Shown here: positions 1 through 7,037 of the stretch, piece by piece
How positions within the stretch are numbered: position 1 is the first letter of the stretch
How the letters are laid out: each line of letters opens with the position of its first letter
Source: Gammaproteobacteria bacterium
GTDB taxonomy: Bacteria; Pseudomonadota; Gammaproteobacteria; Pseudomonadales; Oleiphilaceae
NCBI GenBank assembly: GCA_029268325.1
Contig: JAJUGC010000015.1
Location: forward strand, 1 to 13,748
Direction: 5' to 3'
DNA: 13,748 bases
Notes under the pieces: model-generated
Told to the model about the DNA's origin: nothing
Seen by the model: only the letters and a program-made list of their open reading frames with translations
Database searches by the model: none
Program-made: the position numbers and the translations under genes

Positions 1-1175
1 ACCCGTACCCAGCCTTCCATTAGCACTCGGGCACTACGGCTCATGATGGCCTTGGTAACGGTCCACTCCCCATTCACCAGTTTTGCTTCAGCACCCACGC
101 GCAAGGTTCCAGACGGATGCCCGAAACGCACCGCGTGACGCTCGCCACCACCTGCAGCGAGGTTGACCAGGGTGCCGGGAATCGCTGCGGCAGTACCGAT
201 GGCAACGGCGGCCGTTCCCATCATGGCATGGTGCAGCTTGCCCATGGACAGAGCTCGCACCAGCAGATCCACATCCGAGGCTTTTACCTGCTTTCCGCTG
301 GATGCCACATAATCTTTGGGGCGGGTCACGAAGGCTATCTTGGGCGTATGCTGCCTTTGTTCAGCTTCACTGATGTCGTCAATCAATCCCATCGCCAAGG
401 CGCCATAGGCGCGGATGGTTTCAAAGCGCATCAGGGCTTCCACATCGTTGTTGATTACATCCTGCAACTCCGTGCCGCTGTAACCGATTGCTTCCGCATC
501 CACAAAAATAGTCGGGATGCCGGCATTGATCAGGGTGGCTTTTAAGGTGCCGATACCCGGCACTTCCAAATCATCCACCAGCTTACCCGTGGGAAACATG
601 GCCCCCCCGCCCTCACCGTCTCCCTCGTCGGCCGGATCCAGAAACTCCAGTTGCACCTCCGCCGCCGGAAAGGTTACCCCATCCAGTTCGAAGTCGCCGG
701 TTTCCTGCACCTCACCATTGGTGATCGGCACATGGGCGATAATGGTTTTGCCGATGTTTTTCTGCCAGATACGGACTGTACAAATCCCGTTTTCGGGAAT
801 CCGGCCCGGATCCACCAAACCAGAGGCAATCGCAAAGGAACCCACTGCCGCAGACAGGTTGCCACAATTGCCGGACCAGTCCACAAAGGCCTTGTCGATG
901 GAAACCTGGCCGAAGAGGTAGTCCACATCGTGATCCGGCTTGTCACTCTTGGCCAGGATCACGGCTTTACTGGTACTGGAGGTAGCCCCCCCCATACCGT
1001 CGATTTGCTTGCCATAAGGGTCGGGGCTGCCGATTACACGCAGCAGGAAACGGTCGCGGGCCTCACCGAGCCGCTGGCAGCGCTCGGGCAAATCCTGCAG
1101 GCGAAAGAATACCCCTTTACTGGTACCACCACGCATATAGGTGGCGGGAACTTTGATTTGTGCTTTGTGAGTCAT
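1..1175 (-). CDS. prpF: PrpF, 2-methylaconitate isomerase / AcnD accessory protein (3' end cut by window edge)
   Basis: The reading frame is open from an ATG at 1175 to the left edge, giving 391 complete codons with no stop. The protein starts MTHKAQIKVPATYMRGGTSK. It carries DGMGGATSSTSK (residues 59-70) and SGNCGN (101-106, Cys104), the conserved blocks of the PrpF/DUF453 family, whose active site uses a Lys and a Cys (here most likely Lys70 and Cys104). The last visible residues, MEGWVR, match the family's C-terminal block, so probably only a few codons are missing. PrpF isomerises 2-methylaconitate so that AcnD can replace PrpD in the methylcitrate cycle; it is cytosolic. An AGGAG ribosome site lies 5 nt before the ATG. 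It follows acnD by 149 nt in the same direction. A G8 tract and a G7 tract lie in the coding strand, yet the frame is intact. Confidence 0.95.
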   Translation of the reverse strand, partial: MTHKAQIKVPATYMRGGTSKGVFFRLQDLPERCQRLGEARDRFLLRVIGSPDPYGKQIDGMGGATSSTSKAVILAKSDKPDHDVDYLFGQVSIDKAFVDWSGNCGNLSAAVGSFAIASGLVDPGRIPENGICTVRIWQKNIGKTIIAHVPITNGEVQETGDFELDGVTFPAAEVQLEFLDPADEGDGEGGGAMFPTGKLVDDLEVPGIGTLKATLINAGIPTIFVDAEAIGYSGTELQDVINNDVEALMRFETIRAYGALAMGLIDDISEAEQRQHTPKIAFVTRPKDYVASSGKQVKASDVDLLVRALSMGKLHHAMMGTAAVAIGTAAAIPGTLVNLAAGGGERHAVRFGHPSGTLRVGAEAKLVNGEWTVTKAIMSRSARVLMEGWVR

Positions 1176-1199
1176 TGGTACTCCTGTGGAGCTTCCTTA

Positions 1200-1222
1200 C
1201 CTTCTTCCGCCTGGGAAGAAGG
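1200..1222 (-). repeat. Perfect 9-bp inverted repeat in the acnD-prpF gap
   Basis: CCTTCTTCC and GGAAGAAGG (1200-1208 and 1214-1222) pair perfectly around a 5-nt loop. It lies after acnD and just upstream of the prpF ribosome site. No T-run follows it on the minus strand, so it does not look like a standard intrinsic terminator. In the polycistronic RNA it could be a stabilising or processing hairpin; that is inference. Confidence 0.6.
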
Positions 1223-1245
1223 ATTGTGATAGCAGATAGCCATTA

Positions 1246-1284
1246 GTCGCCCCCTTTCCTCCCTCTCCCTGGATGGGAGAGGGA
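1246..1284. repeat. REP-like intergenic repeat, copy 1, with 10-bp stem
   Basis: The segment begins GTCGCCCC and ends in a 10-bp inverted repeat, TCCCTCTCCC and GGGAGAGGGA (1260-1269 and 1275-1284), around a 5-nt loop. A related segment starting GTCGCCCC and rich in CCCTCTCCC occurs at 9507. Short CCCTCTCCC/GGGAGAGGG palindromes are common as dispersed extragenic repeats in proteobacteria. It sits between acnD and prpF, so it is transcribed with the operon. Whether it is a true repeat family in this genome cannot be seen from one window. Confidence 0.5.
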
Positions 1285-1324
1285 ATCGGATAGTGCGTTA
1301 CCATGGAGATTAGGGAAGATTCCC

Positions 1325-3925
1325 CTAAGCATTGCTTTCCAGGAAGTCCTTCGCGAAACGCTGTAGCACCCCACCCGCTTCATAGATGGAGACTTCTTCC
1401 GCGGTATCCAGACGGCAGGTCACCGGCACTTCTACGCACTCACCGTTGCGGCGGTGGATGACCAGCGTCAAGTCACACCCTGGCGCCCGCTCGCCGATTA
1501 CATCGTAGGTTTCCGTACCATCCAGATCCAGGGTCAGACGGGTGGTTCCCGGCTTAAACTCCAGGGGCAGTACGCCCATGCCGATCAGGTTGGTGCGGTG
1601 AATGCGCTCGAAGCCTTCCGCCACAATGGCTTCCACACCAGCCAAGCGTACGCCTTTGGCCGCCCAGTCCCGGGAGGATCCCTGACCATAATCGGCCCCG
1701 GCCACAATAATCAGCGGCTGCTTGCGGTTCATGTAGGTTTCAATGGCTTCCCACATGCGCATCACTTCGCCTTCCGGCTCGACCCGGGCCAACGAACCCT
1801 GGATCACCTTGCCGTTTTCATCCCGCACCATCTCATTGAGCAGTTTCGGGTTGGCAAAAGTGGCCCGCTGTGCCGTCAAATGATCGCCACGGTGGGTTGC
1901 GTAGGAGTTAAAGTCTTCCTCCGGCAGCCCCATTTTGGCCAGATACTCACCAGCGGCACTGTCAGGCAGAATGGCATTGGACGGCGAGATATGGTCGGTC
2001 GTGATGTTGTCACCCAACAGCGCCAGGGGACGCATGCCCTTCAGGGTACGCTCTCCTGCCAACGCACCTTCCCAGTATGGGGGGCGGCGGATATAGGTGG
2101 ACATCGGGCGCCAGTCGTACAGTGGGCTGGCGGCCTTTTCCGCTTTATCCAGGTCAAACATGGGGATGTAGACCTGACGGAACTGCTCCGGCTTCACATA
2201 GGACTGGACAATCGCATCGATTTCTTCATCGGACGGCCAAATGTCCTTCAGGCGGATTTCCTTGCCCTCTACGACACCCAATACATCTTGTTCAATATCA
2301 AACCGGATGGTGCCGGCAATGGCATAGGCCACGACCAGGGGCGGCGATGCCAGGAACGCCTGTTTGGCATAGGGGTGAATCCGGCCGTCGAAGTTCCGGT
2401 TGCCGGAGAGAACGGCCGTGGCATATAGATCCCGGTCGATGATCTCCTGCTGGATCTTGGGATCGAGCGCCCCGGACATACCGTTACAGGTGGTACAGGC
2501 GAAACCGACAATTCCGAAACCGAGCTTTTCCAGCTCTGGCAGCAGCCCTGCCTCATCCAGGTAGAGTTCTGCTACTTTGGAGCCCGGCGCAAAGGAGGTC
2601 TTCACCCAGGGTTTGCGTACCAGGCCCAGTTCGTTGGCTTTCTTCGCCAACAATCCTGCCGCCACGACGTTGCGGGGGTTGGAAGTATTGGTACAAGATG
2701 TGATGGCGGCGATAATGACCGCTCCATCCGGCATCAGGCCTTGGGCTTCCTGTTGGCGGGCCAATTCCAGGTTACCGGCAATGCCTTTGGCTTTCAGGTC
2801 AGTGGTCGCCACCCTCGCATGGGGATTGGACGGGCCGGCTATATTACGCACCACGCTCGACAGATCGAACTTGAGCACCCGCTCGTATTCAGCCGTTTTC
2901 AACGCATCGGCCCAAAGCCCGATTTGCTTGGCGTAGGTTTCCACCAAGGCAATTTGTTCCGGTTCACGACCGGTCAGGCGCAGGTAGTCGATAGTCTGCT
3001 CGTCGATGTAGAACATGGCGGCAGTGGCGCCATATTCCGGTGTCATATTGGAGATGGTTGCACGGTCACCAATGGACAGGCTGGAGGCCCCCTCCCCGAA
3101 GAATTCCACATAGGCACCGACCACCCGCTCTTTCCGCAGGAACTCGGTCAGAGCCAGCACGATATCAGTAGCGGTAATGCCAGGCTGGCGCTTGCCGGTC
3201 AGCTCTACGCCAACGATGTCTGGCAGACGCATCATGGACGGATGCCCCAACATCACCGTTTCAGCTTCCAGTCCACCCACACCGACGGAGATTACACCCA
3301 GCGCATCCACATGGGGAGTATGACTGTCTGTGCCCACACAGGTATCGGGAAAGGCTACGCCGTCGCGAACCTGGATCACCGGAGACATTTTCTCCAGGTT
3401 GATCTGGTGCATAATGCCGTTACCGGCGGGAATCACATCCACGTTATCGAATGCAGTTCGGGTCCAGTTGATGAAGTGGAACCGGTCTTCGTTACGGCGC
3501 TCCTCAATTTCCCGGTTCTTACGAAAGGCATCCGGGTCATAGCCACCGCACTCTACCGCCAGCGAGTGGTCAACGATCAACTGGGTGGGCACAACGGGAT
3601 TCACCTTGGAGGGATCTCCGCCTTTTTCGGCAATGGCATCCCGCAGCCCGGCTAGATCCACTAGCGCCGTTTGGCCGAGAATGTCGTGGCAGACCACCCG
3701 AGCGGGATACCAGGGGAAGTCCAGATCCCGCCTGCGCTCGATCAGCTGCTTCAGGGAGTCGGTCAGTTTCGCCGGCTCGCAACGGCGCACCAGTTGCTCG
3801 GCCAGCACTCGTGAGGTGTAAGGCAAAGTATCATAGGACCCCGGCTTGATGTCCTCCACCGCAGCACGGACATCAAAATAATCCAGCTGGGTGCCGGGCA
3901 GTGGTTTACGGTATTGGGTGTTCAT
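1325..3925 (-). CDS. acnD: AcnD, Fe/S-dependent 2-methylcitrate dehydratase (aconitase family)
   Basis: This 866-residue protein has the full length of AcnD and the aconitase/IRP layout. The [4Fe-4S] ligands are Cys411 in SCTNTSNP and Cys477/Cys480 in CTTCNGMSG. Other aconitase blocks are CVGTDSHTPH (196-205), GDNITTDHISPSN (638-650) in the swivel domain and GADYGQGSSRDW (743-754), which holds the substrate-binding serines. AcnD dehydrates 2-methylcitrate in the cytosol; its product needs PrpF before it can be rehydrated to 2-methylisocitrate, and the neighbouring prpF and prpC genes mark this as AcnD rather than a housekeeping AcnA. The ATG at 3925 is preceded by a GA-rich stretch (GATGAGAGAG) 4 nt away. 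Its leader carries an exact 14-bp tandem repeat. The gaps on either side (168 nt to prpC, 149 nt to prpF) are long for an operon. The opposite-strand open frames within it are shadows. Confidence 0.97.
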   Translation of the reverse strand: MNTQYRKPLPGTQLDYFDVRAAVEDIKPGSYDTLPYTSRVLAEQLVRRCEPAKLTDSLKQLIERRRDLDFPWYPARVVCHDILGQTALVDLAGLRDAIAEKGGDPSKVNPVVPTQLIVDHSLAVECGGYDPDAFRKNREIEERRNEDRFHFINWTRTAFDNVDVIPAGNGIMHQINLEKMSPVIQVRDGVAFPDTCVGTDSHTPHVDALGVISVGVGGLEAETVMLGHPSMMRLPDIVGVELTGKRQPGITATDIVLALTEFLRKERVVGAYVEFFGEGASSLSIGDRATISNMTPEYGATAAMFYIDEQTIDYLRLTGREPEQIALVETYAKQIGLWADALKTAEYERVLKFDLSSVVRNIAGPSNPHARVATTDLKAKGIAGNLELARQQEAQGLMPDGAVIIAAITSCTNTSNPRNVVAAGLLAKKANELGLVRKPWVKTSFAPGSKVAELYLDEAGLLPELEKLGFGIVGFACTTCNGMSGALDPKIQQEIIDRDLYATAVLSGNRNFDGRIHPYAKQAFLASPPLVVAYAIAGTIRFDIEQDVLGVVEGKEIRLKDIWPSDEEIDAIVQSYVKPEQFRQVYIPMFDLDKAEKAASPLYDWRPMSTYIRRPPYWEGALAGERTLKGMRPLALLGDNITTDHISPSNAILPDSAAGEYLAKMGLPEEDFNSYATHRGDHLTAQRATFANPKLLNEMVRDENGKVIQGSLARVEPEGEVMRMWEAIETYMNRKQPLIIVAGADYGQGSSRDWAAKGVRLAGVEAIVAEGFERIHRTNLIGMGVLPLEFKPGTTRLTLDLDGTETYDVIGERAPGCDLTLVIHRRNGECVEVPVTCRLDTAEEVSIYEAGGVLQRFAKDFLESNA

Positions 3926-3933
3926 GGTGCTCT

Positions 3934-3961
3934 CTCATCAAAACTGGCTCATCAAAACTGG
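3934..3961. repeat. Exact 14-bp tandem duplication in the acnD leader
   Basis: CTCATCAAAACTGG occurs twice head to tail (3934-3947 and 3948-3961). On the transcribed strand each copy reads CCAGTTTTGATGAG, and the nearer copy abuts the acnD ribosome-binding region. Each copy contributes a GATGAG, a weak Shine-Dalgarno-like string, so the duplication may alter initiation. It may equally be a neutral slippage product. Confidence 0.8.
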
Positions 3962-4056
3962 GGCCGGAACAAGGTGCCCTAAAATAATCTGCCAACATCC
4001 TGCAATCCGGGCGGGACAGTTCCAGGCTCCCACCCGTGCTAAGGGACTAATCCAAA

Positions 4057-4085
4057 GCCCCGCGACACCATCGGCACAACGGGGC
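4057..4085 (-). other. Weak hairpin just downstream of prpC
   Basis: On the minus strand, GCCCCG and CGGGGC (6 bp each) can pair around 17 nt, about 9 nt after the prpC stop, and are followed by only three T residues. This could be a weak attenuator or an mRNA 3'-end stabiliser between prpC and acnD. The short stem and poor T-run make it uncertain. Confidence 0.25.
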
Positions 4086-4093
4086 CGGTTTCC

Positions 4094-5224
4094 TTATTGG
4101 CGCTCGCCAATGGCTGGAACGGGCCGCGGCGCTTCACCGATATATTCGGCACTTGGACGAATAATGCGGTTGTCCGCACGCTGTTCCATGACATGGGCTG
4201 CCCAACCGGTCAAACGGCTGCATACGAAAATAGGTGTAAACAGCTTGGTCGGAATATCCATATAGTTGTAGGCGGAGGCATGGAAGAAATCAGCGTTGCA
4301 GAACAGTCTTTTCTCCCGCCACATCACTTCCTCACAGCGTACGGAAATATCGTACAGCTTGGTATCACCCTTGTTCTTGGCCAACTTCTCGGACCATTCC
4401 TTGATCACGGCGTTACGGGGATCCGATTCGGAGTAGATCGCATGGCCAAAGCCCATGATCTTTTCCTTGCGGGCCAACATCCCTAATAGGACTTCTTCCG
4501 CATGATCCGGGTTTTCCATGCCCTCGATCAGCTCCATGGCCGCTTCGTTAGCGCCCCCATGTAAAGGCCCCCTCAGGGAGCCAATGGCGCCGGTGATACA
4601 GGAGTGCATATCGCTCAGGGTGGAGGCACAAACACGGGCCGTGAAGGTGGAAGCGTTGAACTCATGCTCGGCGTACAGAATCAGCGACGCATGCATGACC
4701 TGGGTATGCAGCTCCGACGGCTTTTTGCCATGCAGGGTCCAGAGGAACTGCTCGGCAATGGAGTCTGCCTCGGTTTCCACCTCGATACGTTGGCCCTTGT
4801 GGCTAAAGTTGTACCAATAGTTGATCATCCCCGGGAACACCGCCAGCAGGCGGTCGGTCACATCCTGTTGCTGCTCGAAGCTGGTTTCCGTTTCCAGGTT
4901 CCCCAGCATGGAGCAACCGGTGCGCATTACATCCATGGGGTGGGCAGTTGCAGGAATACGCTCCAGCACTTCTTTCAACGCCTGGGGCAGAGCGCGCAGT
5001 CCCTTGAGTTTGGACTTGTAGGCATCCAGCTCGGCTTGGTTGGGAAGCTTGCCCTTCAGAATCAGGTAGGCCACCTCTTCAAACTGACATTGCGCAGCCA
5101 GATCCTTTACATCATATCCCCGGTAAGTCAGCCCTGAGCCGGACTTACCCACAGTCGACAATGCCGTCTTACCAGCCACTTGACCACGCAGGCCCGCACC
5201 AGTCAGTTGTTTTCCTGCAGCCAT
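4094..5224 (-). CDS. prpC: 2-methylcitrate synthase
   Basis: This 376-residue protein of the citrate synthase family catalyses condensation of propionyl-CoA with oxaloacetate to 2-methylcitrate, in the cytosol. The catalytic triad of the fold is visible: His222 in GPLHGGANEAAM, His261 in MGFGHAIY, and Asp312 in NADFFHASAY. The small size, the N-terminal ALSTVGKSGSGLTYRGYD block and the C-terminal VMEQRADNRIIRPSAEYIG block are those of methylcitrate synthases rather than the longer housekeeping GltA. The ATG at 5224 has a good AGGAGA ribosome site. It follows prpB after 81 nt of AT-rich leader and precedes acnD. An ATTGTCGACTGT string resembling the operon operator lies in its first 25 codons. 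Confidence 0.97.
   Translation of the reverse strand: MAAGKQLTGAGLRGQVAGKTALSTVGKSGSGLTYRGYDVKDLAAQCQFEEVAYLILKGKLPNQAELDAYKSKLKGLRALPQALKEVLERIPATAHPMDVMRTGCSMLGNLETETSFEQQQDVTDRLLAVFPGMINYWYNFSHKGQRIEVETEADSIAEQFLWTLHGKKPSELHTQVMHASLILYAEHEFNASTFTARVCASTLSDMHSCITGAIGSLRGPLHGGANEAAMELIEGMENPDHAEEVLLGMLARKEKIMGFGHAIYSESDPRNAVIKEWSEKLAKNKGDTKLYDISVRCEEVMWREKRLFCNADFFHASAYNYMDIPTKLFTPIFVCSRLTGWAAHVMEQRADNRIIRPSAEYIGEAPRPVPAIGERQ
5151..5162 (-). promoter_or_regulatory. Operator-like string inside prpC
   Basis: On the minus strand this reads ATTGTCGACTGT, matching 10 of 12 bases of the perfect palindrome ATTGTCGACAAT upstream of the operon. It spans conserved PrpC codons (A-L-S-T-V), so coding constraint alone could explain it. 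The same 12-mer occurs within the murB palindrome at 7316-7334. Function is inference. Confidence 0.25.
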
Positions 5225-5305
5225 GATAATTCTCTCCTGTTATTAATTTTTATAAATCACTCAATAAAGGGATGCTCTCGCAATGAAACCGGCATAGGGC
5301 GACGC

Positions 5306-6196
5306 CTATTTGTTTTTGCCTTCAGCAAACAGCGCATCAAGCTTCTGTTCAAACTCGTGGTAGTTCAGGTAGTCGTAGAGCTCCATGCGCGTCTGCATCA
5401 TGTCAACCACCTTGCGCTGATCCCCTTCCGCCAAAATGCTCTTGTAGACAGTTTCGGCGGCTTTGCTCATGGCCCGGAAGGCACTTAAGGGATACAGCAC
5501 CATGGCCACCCCCCACTCGCCCAGCTCTTTGCGGTTCCAGAGTTCGGTTTGCCCAAATTCGGTAATATTCGCCAGAATCGGCACATCCAGGGCCTGGGAG
5601 AAGGCGCGGTAATGCTCTTCGGTTTTGACTGCTTCGGCAAAAATCCCGTCTGCACCGGCTTCCACACAGGCTTGTGCCCGCTCGATCGCAGCCTCCAGGC
5701 CTTCCTGGGCAAAGGCATCAGTACGGGCCATGATAAAGAAGTTCTCATCCGTGCGGGCATCCACAGCTGCCTTGATACGATCCACCATCTCCTCTTTGGA
5801 GACGATTTCCTTGTTGGGGCGATGCCCGCAACGCTTTTGCGCCACCTGGTCTTCGATATGCACAGCCGCGGCCCCGGCTCGCTCCATCTGCTGAATGGTG
5901 CGGGCAATGTTAAATGCGCCACCCCAGCCGGTATCAATGTCCACCAGAAGGGGCAAGCTGCTGGCTGACGTGATCCGGCGTACATCCTCCAACACATCGT
6001 TCAGGGAGGTCATGCCCAGATCGGGCAAGCCATAGGAGGCATTCGCCACTCCGCCACCGGACAGATAGATCGCCTGATGGCCGATCCGCTCGGCCATCAT
6101 AGCCGCATAGGCATTGATGGTGCCGACGATCTGCAAGGGTCGGTTTTCCGCCAGAGCCTGACGGAACCGACTACCGGGTGATTGTTGAGAGCCCAT
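5306..6196 (-). CDS. prpB: 2-methylisocitrate lyase
   Basis: This 296-residue member of the isocitrate lyase/PEP mutase superfamily has the usual PrpB length. The active-site loop is KRCGHRPNKE (121-130) with catalytic Cys123, and the Mg-binding segment is VDIDTGWGG (85-93) with Asp86 and Asp88. The segment GGGVANASYGLPDLG (47-61) is also typical. It cleaves 2-methylisocitrate to pyruvate and succinate, the last step of the methylcitrate cycle, in the cytosol. The start ATG at 6196 has an AGAGGA ribosome site, and only 17 nt separate it from the regulator's stop, so both are surely on one transcript. Close relatives such as oxaloacetate decarboxylase or PEP mutase are much less likely given the KRCGH loop and neighbours. 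Confidence 0.97.
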   Translation of the reverse strand: MGSQQSPGSRFRQALAENRPLQIVGTINAYAAMMAERIGHQAIYLSGGGVANASYGLPDLGMTSLNDVLEDVRRITSASSLPLLVDIDTGWGGAFNIARTIQQMERAGAAAVHIEDQVAQKRCGHRPNKEIVSKEEMVDRIKAAVDARTDENFFIMARTDAFAQEGLEAAIERAQACVEAGADGIFAEAVKTEEHYRAFSQALDVPILANITEFGQTELWNRKELGEWGVAMVLYPLSAFRAMSKAAETVYKSILAEGDQRKVVDMMQTRMELYDYLNYHEFEQKLDALFAEGKNK

Positions 6197-6213
6197 AAGC
6201 CATTCCTCTTAAA

Positions 6214-6891
6214 TCATGTAGTTAGGTTATCTATTTGAAGTCTTTTCTCAGCATTGCGTCGGGATGCGGCAATGTGCCTTCTCATCAGCAACTCAGCCAG
6301 TTCACCGTCCCGGTCTGCAATGGCTTCAACAATCCGCAAGTGCTCGGCCAAGGCCTTCTGTGGGCGTCCTCGGGCGGAGCTAAACCGGTAACGGTACATT
6401 CGCACCAAGTGGTACAAATCGCCACAGAGCATATGCTTGAGCTTCTCATTGCGACTGCCCTGGACGATTCGGTAATGGAAGTCGAAGTCCCCTTCACTCT
6501 GGTAATAGCTTTGCCCCTGATCCTTTTCGATCTGCAATTGGTGCTGTTCCAGTAACGCCTGGAGCTCGGCGATTTCTTCGTCCGGCATATTTTGGGCCGC
6601 CAGCCGGCAGGCCATCCCTTCCAGAGCCTCCCGCACATAATAGAGCTGCACCAGCTCGTCCGCCGAGACCTCGACCACCGTCGTCCCGGAATGGGGCTTG
6701 CGTACCACAAGACCTCGCCCTTCCAAGCGCCTAATGGCTTCACGCAGGGGCCCCCGGCTCACTCCGAACATGGTTGAAAGTTCGGCTTCACCAATTTTCT
6801 GCCCGGGGCTAAGTTCTCCGTGAACGATGGCGTTCTGGATCTGCTCAAAAACCCGGTCGGCAAGCGTCAACGATGACTCTGTCTTTAACAT
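6214..6891 (-). CDS. GntR-family regulator, FadR/FCD subfamily, likely repressor of the prp operon
   Basis: This 225-residue protein has an N-terminal winged helix-turn-helix (about 8-75; recognition segment VSRGPLREAIRRLEGRGLV, 44-62) and an all-helical FCD effector domain (about 80-215). The expected FCD metal ligands are present: Asp135 and His139 in DFDFHYRIV, His183 in AEHLRIVEAI, His206 in MRRHIAAS. It is the first gene of the prp operon and shares its promoter, which fits an autoregulated repressor that responds to a cycle intermediate; the ligand is inferred. Two palindromic sites flank the promoter. GntR-type propionate regulators occur in this position in other proteobacteria and differ from the sigma54-dependent PrpR of enterics. 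The ATG at 6891 has no evident Shine-Dalgarno; the second operator occupies that space. Confidence 0.9.
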   Translation of the reverse strand: MLKTESSLTLADRVFEQIQNAIVHGELSPGQKIGEAELSTMFGVSRGPLREAIRRLEGRGLVVRKPHSGTTVVEVSADELVQLYYVREALEGMACRLAAQNMPDEEIAELQALLEQHQLQIEKDQGQSYYQSEGDFDFHYRIVQGSRNEKLKHMLCGDLYHLVRMYRYRFSSARGRPQKALAEHLRIVEAIADRDGELAELLMRRHIAASRRNAEKRLQIDNLTT

Positions 6892-6893
6892 CG

Positions 6894-6905
6894 ATTGTCT
6901 ACAAA
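6894..6905. promoter_or_regulatory. Operator O2, between promoter and regulator start
   Basis: The minus strand reads TTTGTAGACAAT, 10 of 12 identical to O1. The TTGT/ACAA arms fit the site type bound by FCD-subfamily GntR dimers. It lies 2 nt before the regulator's ATG, within the presumed 5' leader, where a bound repressor would block elongation or open-complex exit. Centre-to-centre distance to O1 is 62 bp, close to six helical turns. Confidence 0.6.
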
Positions 6906-6922
6906 GTTGATACAGGAGCTAC

Positions 6923-6951
6923 AAACTAAGAGGATAAAGTTTCTATGTCAA
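6923..6951 (-). promoter_or_regulatory. Candidate sigma70 promoter of the prp operon
   Basis: A perfect TTGACA -35 box (6946-6951) is followed after 17 nt by TAGTTT (6923-6928), a 3-of-6 match to the -10 consensus. Transcription would start near 6916, giving a leader of about 25 nt. The box lies between the two operator copies. The -10 match is weak, so the exact start is uncertain. Confidence 0.5.
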
Positions 6952-6955
6952 CCAA

Positions 6956-6967
6956 ATTGTCGACAAT
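6956..6967. promoter_or_regulatory. Operator O1, perfect palindrome upstream of the prp promoter
   Basis: ATTGTCGACAAT is a perfect 12-bp palindrome four bases upstream of the -35 box. Its TTGT...ACAA form is typical of FCD-type GntR operators, and a near copy (O2) lies on the other side of the promoter. The adjacent GntR gene is the obvious binding partner. Confidence 0.65.
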
Positions 6968-6988
6968 AAAGATGAAAAGAATGTAACC

Positions 6989-7032
6989 AGAGAGAGGGAG
7001 AAAGAGAGAAAAAGTAAATAATGGAAAGAGAG
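6989..7032 (-). other. Pyrimidine-rich tract downstream of murB
   Basis: Forty-one of 44 bases are purines on the plus strand, so RNA made from the minus strand here is almost pure C/U with almost no G. It starts just after the murB stop codon. No intrinsic hairpin-plus-T-run terminator is visible after murB; a C/U-rich, G-poor RNA is the kind of region Rho can load on. That role is inference. Confidence 0.35.
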
Positions 7033-7037
7033 CAGCC

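Noticed and set aside
1454..2428. 324-codon open frame on the plus strand inside acnD
   Set aside because: It lies wholly antisense to a clear AcnD gene, shows no recognisable domain and has His/Gln/Gly-rich composition typical of antisense frames in GC-rich genes.
2741..3655. 304-codon open frame on the plus strand inside acnD
   Set aside because: Also antisense to conserved aconitase blocks; no ribosome site or known motif; a shadow of strong codon bias on the other strand.
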